Assembly (NCBI GenBank): GCA_003150035.1
Contig: QALR01000003.1
Span: forward strand, 1 to 64,000
Origin: Clostridiales bacterium
GTDB taxonomy: Bacteria > Bacillota > Clostridia > Oscillospirales > CAG-272
Direction of reading: 5' to 3'
Length of the DNA stretch: 64,000 bases
Positions within the stretch are counted from its first letter, which is position 1; the number at the start of each line of letters is the position of its first letter. The position numbers and the translations under genes are program-made. Shown in pieces: positions 1-8,185 of this stretch. Under the pieces are notes generated by a model. That model was not told where the DNA came from. It searched no databases and saw only the letters and a program-made list of their open reading frames with translations.

Positions 1-392
1 GCCACAAAGACAAAGGACCCGTATTTTTCGTTGATCAGCATGAAATTGTCCCCGAGCGCCCCGAGTCCCGCCATAGAAGCGGCGATATTTTCCTGAATCG
101 GGGACTTGTCCGCAAAGCCGAGGAATCGTTCCCCAAAGCGCTCCTCCAGTGCGGGGATAACGCGGGAAAATAGTCCTTCACAGTAAAGATGATAATCGCG
201 GGAACGGGCATAGAACGACACATTTCCCTCACCGTCATTTACAAAATACGGGATCAAAAGCATGACCGCCGTTCGGATGCGGTCCGCCGACACGCCGCGC
301 CGTTCGATAATGTCCGGTCTGCGGCAATGGCATGCGGAGAATGGAATCGCACCGGAATATTCAATTTTTTCTTTTTCCAATATGGACTTCAT
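1..392 (-). CDS. QueG-like epoxyqueuosine reductase / iron-sulfur protein, N-terminal part (partial)
   Basis: This gene runs off the left edge; about 130 N-terminal residues are visible. The ATG at 392 opens a frame with a QueG-type (DUF1730) start: a CRRP segment near residue 26, an RSRDYH segment and, near the edge, FADKSPIQE followed by MAGLGALGDNFMLINEKYGS. In QueG this part binds cobalamin and precedes two 4Fe-4S clusters, and the enzyme reduces epoxyqueuosine to queuosine in tRNA. The ferredoxin part lies outside the window, so a related iron-sulfur protein of unknown role remains possible. It is divergent from the topoisomerase operon. No strong ribosome site precedes the ATG. Confidence 0.72.
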   Translation of the reverse strand, partial: MKSILEKEKIEYSGAIPFSACHCRRPDIIERRGVSADRIRTAVMLLIPYFVNDGEGNVSFYARSRDYHLYCEGLFSRVIPALEERFGERFLGFADKSPIQENIAASMAGLGALGDNFMLINEKYGSFVFV

Positions 393-436
393 AGGTTTCA
401 GTATCCCGTATCTTCCGTTTTTTCGGAAAATTTTCC

Positions 437-465
437 TTGATTAAGCAAAACAAATATGTTATAAT
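437..465 (+). promoter_or_regulatory. Sigma-A promoter of the topoisomerase operon
   Basis: TTGATT at 437-442 and TATAAT at 460-465 are separated by 17 bp. Transcription would start near 472, leaving a leader of about 210 nt before the ATG at 683. Confidence 0.75.
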
Positions 466-606
466 ATTAGGGTAGAAAATGAGCGCAGAATCGTTTTTTC
501 GGTCAACGCGCTGTATGCTTTCCCTTGTTTTTATTTCTTTTTACATTATAGCAGAAAATTTTAATAAATCAACTAAAAGATATAAGAAAAAACTGCACGG
601 ATTTTT

Positions 607-644
607 GCGGGCAGCACGCGTAATACGTTTGCCCGCTTTCTTTT
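607..644 (+). terminator. Terminator-like hairpin in the leader of the topoisomerase operon
   Basis: GCGGGCA (607-613) pairs with TGCCCGC (630-636) and is followed by TTTCTTTT. It lies between the promoter at 437-465 and the gene at 683, so it could attenuate the operon or end a short leader RNA of about 170 nt. Confidence 0.55.
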
Positions 645-682
645 AACCAACATCCGAGCGCCATCCGGTAAAAGGAGATTTT

Positions 683-2677
683 ATGGCAAAAAAGACAAAT
701 GTATATGACGATAAAAGCATCACCATGCTCAAAGGAGCGGAAAGAGTACGCAGCCGTCCGGCGGTCATTTTCGGCTCGGACGGACTGGAGGGCTGCGAAC
801 ACTCCGTCTTTGAAATTCTCTCCAACGCCGTTGACGAGGCGCGCGAGGGCTACGGCGACAAAATCAACATCACCGCCTATCATGACGGTTCCATCCGCAT
901 CGAGGACTTCGGGCGCGGCGTCCCGCTCGATTACAATGAAAACGAGGGCAAATACAACTGGGAGCTCGTTTACTGTGAGCTGTACGCCGGCAGCAAATAC
1001 AACAACAACGCCGGGGACGACGCACTTTACCAATATTCGCTCGGGCTCAACGGGCTCGGCGCCGCCGCGACGCAGTACAGCTCTGAATTCATGAAGGTAC
1101 AGTCCTATCGCGGCACGGAAATGCTTGAGATGAACTTCAAAAAAGGCGAGCCGGACGGCGAGCTCATCCGCACGCCGCTCGTCTCCAAAAAAGAACAGCG
1201 CACGGGGACCGTCGTCTATTGGAAGCCGGACCTCGAGGTTTTCACCTCAACAGATATCCCTCGCGAATACTATGAGAGCATGCTCGACCGTCAGGCGGTC
1301 GTCAACGCCGGCCTGCGCTTTTGCTTCCGCTGGCAAAACGAGGATGGAACCTTCGACGAAAAGGACTTCTATTACGAGCACGGAATCGAGGACCAAATTT
1401 CCCGCGTCGTCGGCGATACGGCGCTTACCGCGCCTGTTCTCTGGAAAACGGAGGCCCGCGGACGCGACCGCGCGGACAAGCCTGAATACAGCTTCAAGGC
1501 GGAGATTGCGTTCTGCTTCTCCAACACGGTGAACCTTATTGAATACTATCATAATTCAAGCTTTCTCGAGCACGGCGGATCGCCGGATAAGGCAACACGC
1601 ACCGCGTTTGTCTACGCCATCGATAAATATCTCAAATCGAGCGGAAAATACAACAAAAACGAGAGCAAAATAACCTTCGGCGACATCGAGGACTGCCTGG
1701 TTCTCATCATCAACAGCTTTTCCACGCAAACCTCTTATGAAAATCAGACAAAAAAAGCGATTTCCAACGAATTCATTACCGAAACATTGACCGATTTCTT
1801 AAAGCGGCAGCTGGAAATCTACTTCATTGAAAATCCCGCCGACGCGGAGAAAATCGCAGGGCAGGTACTGGTTAACAAGCGCAGCCGTGAGAATGCGGAA
1901 AGCACAAGACTCAATCTGAAAAAGAAGCTTTCCTCTCAAAACGATGTGGCAAACCGCGTGGAAAAATTTGTTTCCTGCCGCTCCCGTGACCCGGAGCGCC
2001 GCGAGCTTTACATCGTGGAGGGTGATTCCGCTATGACTTCCTGCAAGCTCGGCCGCGACGCTGAATTCCAAGCGATCATCCCGGTGCGCGGCAAGACGCT
2101 CAACTGCCTTAAAAGCGACTACGACCGGATTTTCAAAAACGAGATTATCGTAGATCTTTTAAAAGTCATCGGCTGCGGCGTCGAGGTTGGGGGCAAGGGC
2201 AAAACACAAGATGCTTTTGATATGAGCCAGCTCAAATGGAGCAAGATCATCATCTGTACCGATGCCGACGAGGACGGTTATCAGATCCGCACACTGATTC
2301 TGACGATCTTTTACCGGCTGCTTCCGACGCTCATCAAAGAAGGACGTGTTTATATCGCGGAATCCCCGCTTTTTGAGATCACCTGCAAGGATAAAATATA
2401 TTTTGCTTATGATGAAAATGAAAAGCAGAAAATCGTCTCCGGCTTCGGCGGCGCTAAGTATACGCTTCAGCGCTCCAAGGGGCTCGGCGAAAACGAGCCG
2501 GATATGATGTGGCAGACAACCATGAATCCCGAAACGCGAAGGCTTATCAAAATCATGGAAGCCGACAGGGCCAAAACCGAATATATTTTCGAAACGCTGC
2601 TCGGAGACGATCTGCCGGAGCGTAAAAAATTCATCGCCGAATACGGCCGCGAATATCTGGCGGAGGCGGACATTTAA
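683..2677 (+). CDS. Divergent DNA topoisomerase IV / gyrase subunit B-type protein
   Basis: ATPase subunit of a type IIA topoisomerase, 664 residues. The N-terminal GHKL ATPase shows EILSNAVDEA (E44, N48) and D75-F-G-R-G; a transducer domain follows. The TOPRIM domain has E446-GDSA and D527-A-D-E-D531-G, the Mg-binding acids. The usual RPGMYIG motif reads RPAVIFG, EGDSAGGSAKQ reads EGDSAMTSCKL, and DADVDGAHI reads DADEDGYQI, so it is far from the housekeeping GyrB/ParE consensus. The start follows AAAAGGAGATTTT. The partner A subunit starts 36 bp downstream, so the two should form an A2B2 enzyme. Whether it decatenates or supercoils cannot be decided here. Confidence 0.88.
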   Translation: MAKKTNVYDDKSITMLKGAERVRSRPAVIFGSDGLEGCEHSVFEILSNAVDEAREGYGDKINITAYHDGSIRIEDFGRGVPLDYNENEGKYNWELVYCELYAGSKYNNNAGDDALYQYSLGLNGLGAAATQYSSEFMKVQSYRGTEMLEMNFKKGEPDGELIRTPLVSKKEQRTGTVVYWKPDLEVFTSTDIPREYYESMLDRQAVVNAGLRFCFRWQNEDGTFDEKDFYYEHGIEDQISRVVGDTALTAPVLWKTEARGRDRADKPEYSFKAEIAFCFSNTVNLIEYYHNSSFLEHGGSPDKATRTAFVYAIDKYLKSSGKYNKNESKITFGDIEDCLVLIINSFSTQTSYENQTKKAISNEFITETLTDFLKRQLEIYFIENPADAEKIAGQVLVNKRSRENAESTRLNLKKKLSSQNDVANRVEKFVSCRSRDPERRELYIVEGDSAMTSCKLGRDAEFQAIIPVRGKTLNCLKSDYDRIFKNEIIVDLLKVIGCGVEVGGKGKTQDAFDMSQLKWSKIIICTDADEDGYQIRTLILTIFYRLLPTLIKEGRVYIAESPLFEITCKDKIYFAYDENEKQKIVSGFGGAKYTLQRSKGLGENEPDMMWQTTMNPETRRLIKIMEADRAKTEYIFETLLGDDLPERKKFIAEYGREYLAEADI

Positions 2678-2713
2678 ACATCCCGTACGCAAGCGAAAGG
2701 AACGGACACCGCA

Positions 2714-4927
2714 ATGGCAAGAGCAAAGAGCAAAAAAACCGAAAAAAAAGAAATCATTCCGGCGGAGATCATGCTCCAGCCGATCACCGATACCATCGAA
2801 AAAAATTATATGCCGTACGTCATGAGCGTTATCGTGTCGCGCGCGATTCCGGAAATCGACGGCTTCAAGCCCTCGCACAGAAAGCTTCTTTATACGATGT
2901 ATAAAATGGGACTGCTCACCGGCCCCCGTACCAAAAGCGCCAATGTCGTCGGACAGACCATGCGGCTCAATCCGCACGGAGACATGGCGATTTATGAAAC
3001 ACTCGTCCGTCTCACACGGGGAAACGAAGCACTGCTGCACCCGCTCATCGATTCCAAAGGAAGCTTCGGCAAGGTATACAGCCGTGATATGGCGTTCGCT
3101 GCGTCGCGTTACACCGAGGTCAAGCTCGACCCCATCTGTGCAGAAATTTTCCGCGGCATCGACCGCGACGCCGTCGACTTTGTCGATAACTATGACAACA
3201 CCATGAAGGAGCCGGTCCTGCTCCCGACAGCGTTTCCGAATATTCTCGTATCTCCCAATATGGGCATCGCCGTCGGAATGGCAAGTCAAATCTGCTCCTT
3301 CAACCTCGGCGAGGTCTGCGACGGCGCCATCGCCGTGCTGAAAAACGCCGAGACGACAACAGACGAGCTGCTTGATATCATCAAGGCGCCGGATTTCTCC
3401 GTTGGAGGGCTTCTCATTTACAACCGTGACCGCATGCGCGAGGTCTACGAGACCGGACGCGGCAATATCACGCTGCGTGCCCGCTACTCTTATGACAAGG
3501 ATGCCGGCTGCATCGATATTCTGGAGATTCCCTACTCCACCTCTATCGAGCTTATCCTGAAAAAGCTTACAGATATGATTAAAGCGGGCACACTGAAGGA
3601 AGTGACCGACGTGCGCGACGAAATCGACCTGAACGGCTTCAAGCTCACGCTTGACCTGCGCCGCGGAACTGACCCGGACAAGCTGATGGCCAAGCTCTAT
3701 AAAAAAACGCCGCTCGAGGACGCTTTCGCCTGCAACTTCAACGTGCTCATTGACGGCGCGCCGCGGCAGCTCGGTCTGCGCGGGATCCTCGACGAATGGA
3801 TCCGGTTCCGCATGATCTGCGTGAAGCGCGAGCTGTCCTTCGACCTTTCCAAGAAGTGCGAAAAGCTGCATCTGCTGCTCGGACTCGGCGAAATCCTGCT
3901 CGACATCGACAAAGCGATAAGGATCGTAAGAGAAACGGAAAAGGACAGCGACGTTGTCCCGAACCTCATGGCGGGATTCAGTATCGACGAGGTGCAGGCA
4001 GAATACATTGCGGAAATCAAGCTGCGCCACCTGAACCGTGAATATATTTTAGAACGCATCAAGGAAATCGAACAGCTGCAAAAGGAAATCGCGGAAATCA
4101 AATCTATCATTGAATCCGAACGCAAGCTGAAAAACCGTATCGTCAAACAACTGGAAGAAATCAAAGCCAAATATGCCGTGCCTCGCAAGACCAAGCTTAT
4201 CTACGAGGACAGCGTCGAAGAATACGACGAAAAGGATTTCGTCGAAAATTACAACGTCAAGCTCATCCTCACCCGCGAGGGGTACTTTAAGAAAATCACA
4301 CTGCAATCTCTGCGAGGGGGCGACGAGCAGGCGCTGAAGCCCGGAGACGAGGTCACACAGACTGAGGACGCCGAAAATGTTTCCGAAATCCTCTTTGTCA
4401 GCGATAAGCAAAAAATCTACAAGGCGAAAGCCAGCGAATTTGAGTCCAAAAAGGCGTCGCAGCTCGGGGATTACGTTCCCGCAAAGCTCGGCTTTGAGGA
4501 GGGGGAACACGTCATAGCGATGAAGCCTCTTGCCGGTTATCCACAGGGCCATTATTTCGTCTATATCTTTGAAAACGGAAAAGGCGTGCGCGTTCCCATT
4601 TCCTCCTATGAAACCAAAGCCTCACGCAAAAAGCTCGTGGGCGCTTATTCCGACGCCTCCCCTCTCGTCGGTGCATTCTATGAGGAGTCGCCGTTCGACC
4701 TGCTGCTCGTAAACGATGCGGGTAAGGCCATTTATATCAGTACCAAGCTCATTCCAGAAAAGGCGACAAGGACCGCCTCGGGCGTAACGCTTTTCACCTT
4801 GAAAAAGGGGCAGAAGGTCGTCTTGGCCACACGAAATCCGGAACGTCATTTTCGTGGCTACGACAAATGCCGGAAAATAAAAGTTCCCGCCGCGGGAGCT
4901 TCGATTGAAAAAGCAGATAACAACTAA
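2714..4927 (+). CDS. Divergent DNA topoisomerase IV / gyrase subunit A-type protein
   Basis: DNA-cleaving subunit that pairs with the preceding B-type gene; 737 residues. The breakage-reunion domain begins near residue 30 (SRAIPEIDGFKPSHRKLLYTM). The catalytic tyrosine is Y133 in AASRYTEVKL, and a tower and coiled-coil region follows (about 390-490). The C-terminal part from about 510 resembles a short GyrA/ParC beta-pinwheel (for example ILTREGYFKKITL) but is too short for six full blades and has no visible GyrA box. That argues for a ParC-like rather than supercoiling role. The start has AAAGGAA upstream. It is co-transcribed with the B subunit and probably with the regulator 23 bp downstream. 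Confidence 0.88.
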   Translation: MARAKSKKTEKKEIIPAEIMLQPITDTIEKNYMPYVMSVIVSRAIPEIDGFKPSHRKLLYTMYKMGLLTGPRTKSANVVGQTMRLNPHGDMAIYETLVRLTRGNEALLHPLIDSKGSFGKVYSRDMAFAASRYTEVKLDPICAEIFRGIDRDAVDFVDNYDNTMKEPVLLPTAFPNILVSPNMGIAVGMASQICSFNLGEVCDGAIAVLKNAETTTDELLDIIKAPDFSVGGLLIYNRDRMREVYETGRGNITLRARYSYDKDAGCIDILEIPYSTSIELILKKLTDMIKAGTLKEVTDVRDEIDLNGFKLTLDLRRGTDPDKLMAKLYKKTPLEDAFACNFNVLIDGAPRQLGLRGILDEWIRFRMICVKRELSFDLSKKCEKLHLLLGLGEILLDIDKAIRIVRETEKDSDVVPNLMAGFSIDEVQAEYIAEIKLRHLNREYILERIKEIEQLQKEIAEIKSIIESERKLKNRIVKQLEEIKAKYAVPRKTKLIYEDSVEEYDEKDFVENYNVKLILTREGYFKKITLQSLRGGDEQALKPGDEVTQTEDAENVSEILFVSDKQKIYKAKASEFESKKASQLGDYVPAKLGFEEGEHVIAMKPLAGYPQGHYFVYIFENGKGVRVPISSYETKASRKKLVGAYSDASPLVGAFYEESPFDLLLVNDAGKAIYISTKLIPEKATRTASGVTLFTLKKGQKVVLATRNPERHFRGYDKCRKIKVPAAGASIEKADNN

Positions 4928-4950
4928 TCCACAAAAACAGGAGGCTCTCC

Positions 4951-5598
4951 ATGAAAGTCCTCATCGCAATCAGGGATGCTGTCTACGCAAGAATGCTAGA
5001 GCTTGAGTTTTCCGAACGAGGAGCTTCCTGCGTAATCGTCCCTCATATCGAAGAAACAGTCGCTGTTTTTGACGATATCCGCCTTGCCGTCATCGATGCC
5101 GGACTTCTGCAGGGCAGCACGAGTGCTCCTCCTGCGTCATGCGAAACGATTGTCATCGGATATCCGGAAGAGCTGGCCCGTATTCCGACGCGGGAGCTGA
5201 CGCGTTATTACGCGGTGGTGCGTCCGTTTGTCGTTGAGGACTTTCTGGACGCGATATTCCTCCCCTCCGACGGCGGTACGAAAACAGAGCTTCGCCCGCA
5301 AAGGCGAAAAAGCCCTTCTCAGTTCCTCGCTCTTGATGAAGCGCTGCGTTCCGCTTATTATAAGGGAGAAAAAATTGAGCTTACCGCAAGAGAATTCGCT
5401 CTGCTCTCGCTGCTTTTGGAAAACAAAGGGAAGCCTGTCTCTCGAAAGGAGGCGCTCGCCCGCGTCTTCGGTGAATCCGGAGCCGATACAAACGTCGTAG
5501 ACGTTTATATCAATTACCTGCGTGCCAAAATCGATAACCGGTTTCATATCCGACTCATCTCCACGGTACGGGGATGCGGCTATATGATTTCCGACTGA
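4951..5598 (+). CDS. Orphan OmpR-type response regulator with degenerate receiver
   Basis: A 215-residue DNA-binding protein. The C-terminal winged helix of the OmpR/PhoB class is clear (about 120-213: KIELTAREFALLSLLLENKG, then VVDVYINYLRAKI and STVRGCGYM). The N-terminal 100 residues look like a receiver. The phosphoacceptor would be D49 in LAVIDAGL, but the usual acidic pair after the first strand is reduced to IRDA, and the invariant Lys of the KPF motif is Arg (R91-P-F). Phosphorylation-dependent signalling is therefore doubtful. No histidine kinase is nearby. It starts 23 bp after the A-subunit gene behind AGGAGG, so it is likely in the same operon. Its targets are unknown. Confidence 0.82.
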   Translation: MKVLIAIRDAVYARMLELEFSERGASCVIVPHIEETVAVFDDIRLAVIDAGLLQGSTSAPPASCETIVIGYPEELARIPTRELTRYYAVVRPFVVEDFLDAIFLPSDGGTKTELRPQRRKSPSQFLALDEALRSAYYKGEKIELTAREFALLSLLLENKGKPVSRKEALARVFGESGADTNVVDVYINYLRAKIDNRFHIRLISTVRGCGYMISD

Positions 5599-5654
5599 AT
5601 CCCGCGGTCTCATTGTAAAAATTCCCGCAAAATCTGTATTTTTTTCATATTTTT

Positions 5655-5683
5655 GCATAAGAGCAAAAATTCTGGCGACAATA
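5655..5683 (+). promoter_or_regulatory. Candidate sigma-F (forespore) promoter before the SpoIIQ-like gene
   Basis: GCATA at 5655-5659 and GGCGACAATA at 5674-5683 match the Bacillus sigma-F consensus elements GYATA and GGNRANAHTR at every defined position. The spacer is 14 nt, one or two shorter than usual. The gene downstream is of a type made under sigma-F. This is motif reading only. Confidence 0.55.
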
Positions 5684-5725
5684 GAAACAGTTCACTTAGC
5701 CGAAAGGCGGAAAGGAATTGTTTTT

Positions 5726-6403
5726 ATGAATCAAAATCAAAAGAAAAAGCAGATGACCCGCGGACTTACCATCGCGCTGGCACTTCTTGTCGTAGTCGCT
5801 ATCGTTGTCACCGTCGTTGCCGTTGTATCCAGCAGGCGTACCAAGCCGGAATCCACAGGCACCTCCGGGCAGACAGCGCCGAACCAGACCACCGGAACAA
5901 CAGGTCCCCAAGATACAACCGATCCGGGCGACACACCTATCGTTGCCGATGACGTAACATTCATTTCCCCTGTGACAAACGGCAACATATCCAAGGAATG
6001 GTCCGCCGATATCCCGGTATATTCGGACACCATGGAGGATTACCGCGTTCATCTCGGCGTCGACATCGAAGCTGACGCCGGCACCCCTGTTTATGCTGCG
6101 GCAGACGGCACCATCGAATCCGTTACGCTTGATCCTATGATGGGACAAACCATTGTGATTTCCCACGCCGGCGGATATAAGTCTGTCTATCAAAATCTGC
6201 AAACAACCATCCCCGAAGAAATTGCCGAGGGTGTCACAGTCAAGGCAGGCGATGAAATCGGTGCCATCGGAGATACTGCGCTTGTGGAAATTTCACAGTC
6301 CCCTCATCTCCATTTCGAAATCTATCGAGACGATGAATGTGAGGATCCGCTCACGCATATCACAGTCACTCCTATTGACGATGAAACCTATTACGAGGAC
6401 TAA
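5726..6403 (+). CDS. SpoIIQ-like membrane-anchored M23 (LytM) peptidase domain protein
   Basis: A 225-residue protein with one N-terminal membrane segment (about 14-36), a Thr/Gly/Pro-rich linker (40-75) and a LytM/M23 domain (about 78-215). The zinc and catalytic residues of an active LytM enzyme are present: H109-L-G-V-D113 and H194-L-H196. B. subtilis SpoIIQ has lost one zinc ligand, whereas clostridial SpoIIQ keeps it, so this one could cut peptidoglycan cross-links. The size, topology and sigma-F-like promoter suggest the forespore half of the SpoIIQ-SpoIIIAH engulfment channel. SpoIIIAH is not in the window, so a general cell-wall hydrolase is the alternative. GGAAAGGAA precedes the ATG. 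Confidence 0.78.
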   Translation: MNQNQKKKQMTRGLTIALALLVVVAIVVTVVAVVSSRRTKPESTGTSGQTAPNQTTGTTGPQDTTDPGDTPIVADDVTFISPVTNGNISKEWSADIPVYSDTMEDYRVHLGVDIEADAGTPVYAAADGTIESVTLDPMMGQTIVISHAGGYKSVYQNLQTTIPEEIAEGVTVKAGDEIGAIGDTALVEISQSPHLHFEIYRDDECEDPLTHITVTPIDDETYYED

Positions 6404-6420
6404 TTCCGTGCCAGAATGGC

Positions 6421-6450
6421 AAAAAAGGAAGGCGGCGGCCTTCCTTTTTT
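6421..6450 (+). terminator. Intrinsic terminator after the SpoIIQ-like gene
   Basis: GGAAGGC and GCCTTCC form a stem with a 4-nt loop, flanked by six A and six T, so it can act on both strands. Confidence 0.85.
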
Positions 6451-6693
6451 GCTGCCCATTGTCATGACGGACGTTTGTCCTGCATAGATTATGATAGGGC
6501 TTATGATAGGGCCGCCCTATACGAAAATTTTTTCTTAAAATTCAAGATGAGACCATCTTTTTGGCGGGAAAAATCCGACAGTCTTCGCGGTTTTCGCAAA
6601 AGAAAATTCACACAAACTTAACAAAAAAAGTATGTGCAGCCATAAATTTATTGAAATTTTAGGATATTTTTAAGCACTATTTTTTTATGGGTA
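6451..6693. other. AT-rich intergenic stretch without recognised feature
   Basis: Between the terminator and the next promoter lie about 240 AT-rich bases. A short direct repeat (ttatgatagggc twice near 6490-6510) is the only structure seen. No gene or RNA is supported. Confidence 0.5.
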
Positions 6694-6722
6694 TTGACAA
6701 AATTCAAGTTTGATGATACAAT
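6694..6722 (+). promoter_or_regulatory. Promoter of the first lipoprotein gene
   Basis: TTGACA (6694-6699), 17-bp spacer, TACAAT (6717-6722). The bases after the -35 box (aaattca) resemble those at the two other lipoprotein promoters at 9544 and 11448. Confidence 0.8.
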
Positions 6723-6807
6723 AACAGTAATCACGGTGCGAGGTATTTTCAGACGATATCTTGTACGGTAAGAAAAATCTTTAATTCAAAAAGGAGATTC
6801 TATTTGT

Positions 6808-7932
6808 ATGAAGAGACTTTTATCACTGCTTCTGGTAGCTGTTATGCTCTTCGCTGTACTTGCTATGGTCAGCTGTGGTGACGATCCTGATGAAACCACG
6901 GAAAGTACCGAGCCGACAGAAACGACGAACACAACAGAGACCACGAACACAACGGAGACCACGGACACAACGGAGACCACGGAGTCCACTACAGAATCGA
7001 CAACCGAGTCCACCACGGAATCGACGACCGAGTCCACCTCAGGAACCACTGCGGGTACCACGCAGCCGCCGGAGGGAACGGATGCTACAACCATCACAAC
7101 AGGCACCACGCTGCCGATTTATCTTCGTCTCGACTTTGGTACCAACACCAAGGCTGAGGCTGAGGGACATACCTCTCATCATGACTTCATTGTTGATCGT
7201 CTTACATACAATGCTGAGAACCTGACGATCGAATTTACAGAAGACACCATGGTTATTTGGGCCATTAAGAACTATACGAGCGGCATGAGCAGCGATTCGT
7301 TTGCGATTTGCTTTGATAATCTTGTTTCCTATGATTATGATGATTATCTGATGGCAGGCTGGGGTACTTGGGTTGACTATCCGGTTTCCACTGCCAAAGT
7401 CGGCGTACAATGGCAAGGGAAGCATCAGTATATGAAGATTCGTATTCTCAACCCCACCGACAACAACATCATCTCGATGGAATATCATCAGTCCGGTGGT
7501 CTTTACTCCACCCGTAACATTGCCCCTTACATGTTCCTGCAGGGCGGCGCGCCTACAACCGAGAGCGAAACCAAGCTTACCGCTACACCCTCCAATGAGT
7601 GGGCAACCTACATTTATGATATTCCGTTCCTCGCTTGGGCAGGCCGTCAGCTGACGAATAACGGCGCTACCACGTATATCGGCAACGTCAATGACGCAAG
7701 AGAAACACAGAATGTCGGCGGCAACAACTGGAACTGGCAGTCTAATGTAGAGCAAAGCTCGCTGCGCTTCCATCTCCTCGGCGCATACGGTGTCAATAAA
7801 ACATGCGACAGCCGCGCGAACATCCAGCAGGGTGATCATGTAGAAGTTGACTATATTATATTTGGCTCCACCAGAGCTCAGTTGGAAGAATGGACCAGCT
7901 ATCTCGAGGATTCTTCGAACGCTGCAGCTTAA
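6808..7932 (+). CDS. Secreted lipoprotein with Thr/Glu/Ser-rich linker, family A copy 1
   Basis: 374 residues, function unknown. A lipoprotein signal peptide ends in MVSC with C23 as the lipidated residue. Residues about 25-105 are a low-complexity Thr/Glu/Ser linker, which would hold the rest away from the membrane. The remaining 270 residues look like an extracellular beta-rich domain (RLDFGT near 110; HVEVDYIIFGSTRAQLEEW near the end). A paralogue follows at 8186, sharing LPI-RLDFGT, AICFDNLVSYD-like, QYMKIRI-NPT and FHLLG segments. The ending DY-IFGST resembles the last strand of carbohydrate-binding beta-sandwiches, but that is only an impression. AAAAAGGAGATTC precedes the start. Confidence 0.8.
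   Translation: MKRLLSLLLVAVMLFAVLAMVSCGDDPDETTESTEPTETTNTTETTNTTETTDTTETTESTTESTTESTTESTTESTSGTTAGTTQPPEGTDATTITTGTTLPIYLRLDFGTNTKAEAEGHTSHHDFIVDRLTYNAENLTIEFTEDTMVIWAIKNYTSGMSSDSFAICFDNLVSYDYDDYLMAGWGTWVDYPVSTAKVGVQWQGKHQYMKIRILNPTDNNIISMEYHQSGGLYSTRNIAPYMFLQGGAPTTESETKLTATPSNEWATYIYDIPFLAWAGRQLTNNGATTYIGNVNDARETQNVGGNNWNWQSNVEQSSLRFHLLGAYGVNKTCDSRANIQQGDHVEVDYIIFGSTRAQLEEWTSYLEDSSNAAA
6925..7041 (+). repeat. Tandem short repeats coding the Thr-rich linker
   Basis: Three 18-bp units (6925, 6943, 6961; ACGAACACAACGGAGACC type) are followed by 24-bp units of GAGTCCAC type. Units differ by one or two bases, so the linker can probably grow and shrink by slippage. Confidence 0.75.
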
Positions 7933-7946
7933 AAATCTTTAAAATT

Positions 7947-7982
7947 AAAAAGACGCTTCTCAAAAGGGAGCGTCTTTTTTTC
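7947..7982 (+). terminator. Intrinsic terminator after lipoprotein A1
   Basis: AGACGCT and AGCGTCT form a stem followed by a run of T. Confidence 0.85.
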
Positions 7983-8185
7983 TAACATTTACCCGGATGT
8001 GCGACGCATAACGTTCCATGCAACTGCAAAAACTCAAATTACGGAAAGGCAGAAATTTTGTTTGCGCTCCCGAGATAACTTTGATAGATATTTCGAAGCG
8101 CCGAGGTCGGCCGCCAATCGGACCGGCCGCTTTTCCGTACTATCACAATGCCGCCTGACATGCGATTGTCTGACGGCGGAATGGA

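Noticed and set aside
2159..4030. Minus-strand open frame of 623 codons
   Set aside because: Antisense to the catalytically intact topoisomerase genes; low-complexity shadow of high-GC codons.
6925..7041. CRISPR array
   Set aside because: The repeats are contiguous short codon repeats within a coding frame, with no spacers and no cas genes in the window.
6808..7932. S-layer or mucin-type protein based on the Thr-rich repeats
   Set aside because: The repeat is only a linker of about 80 residues behind a lipobox; no S-layer homology motif is visible.
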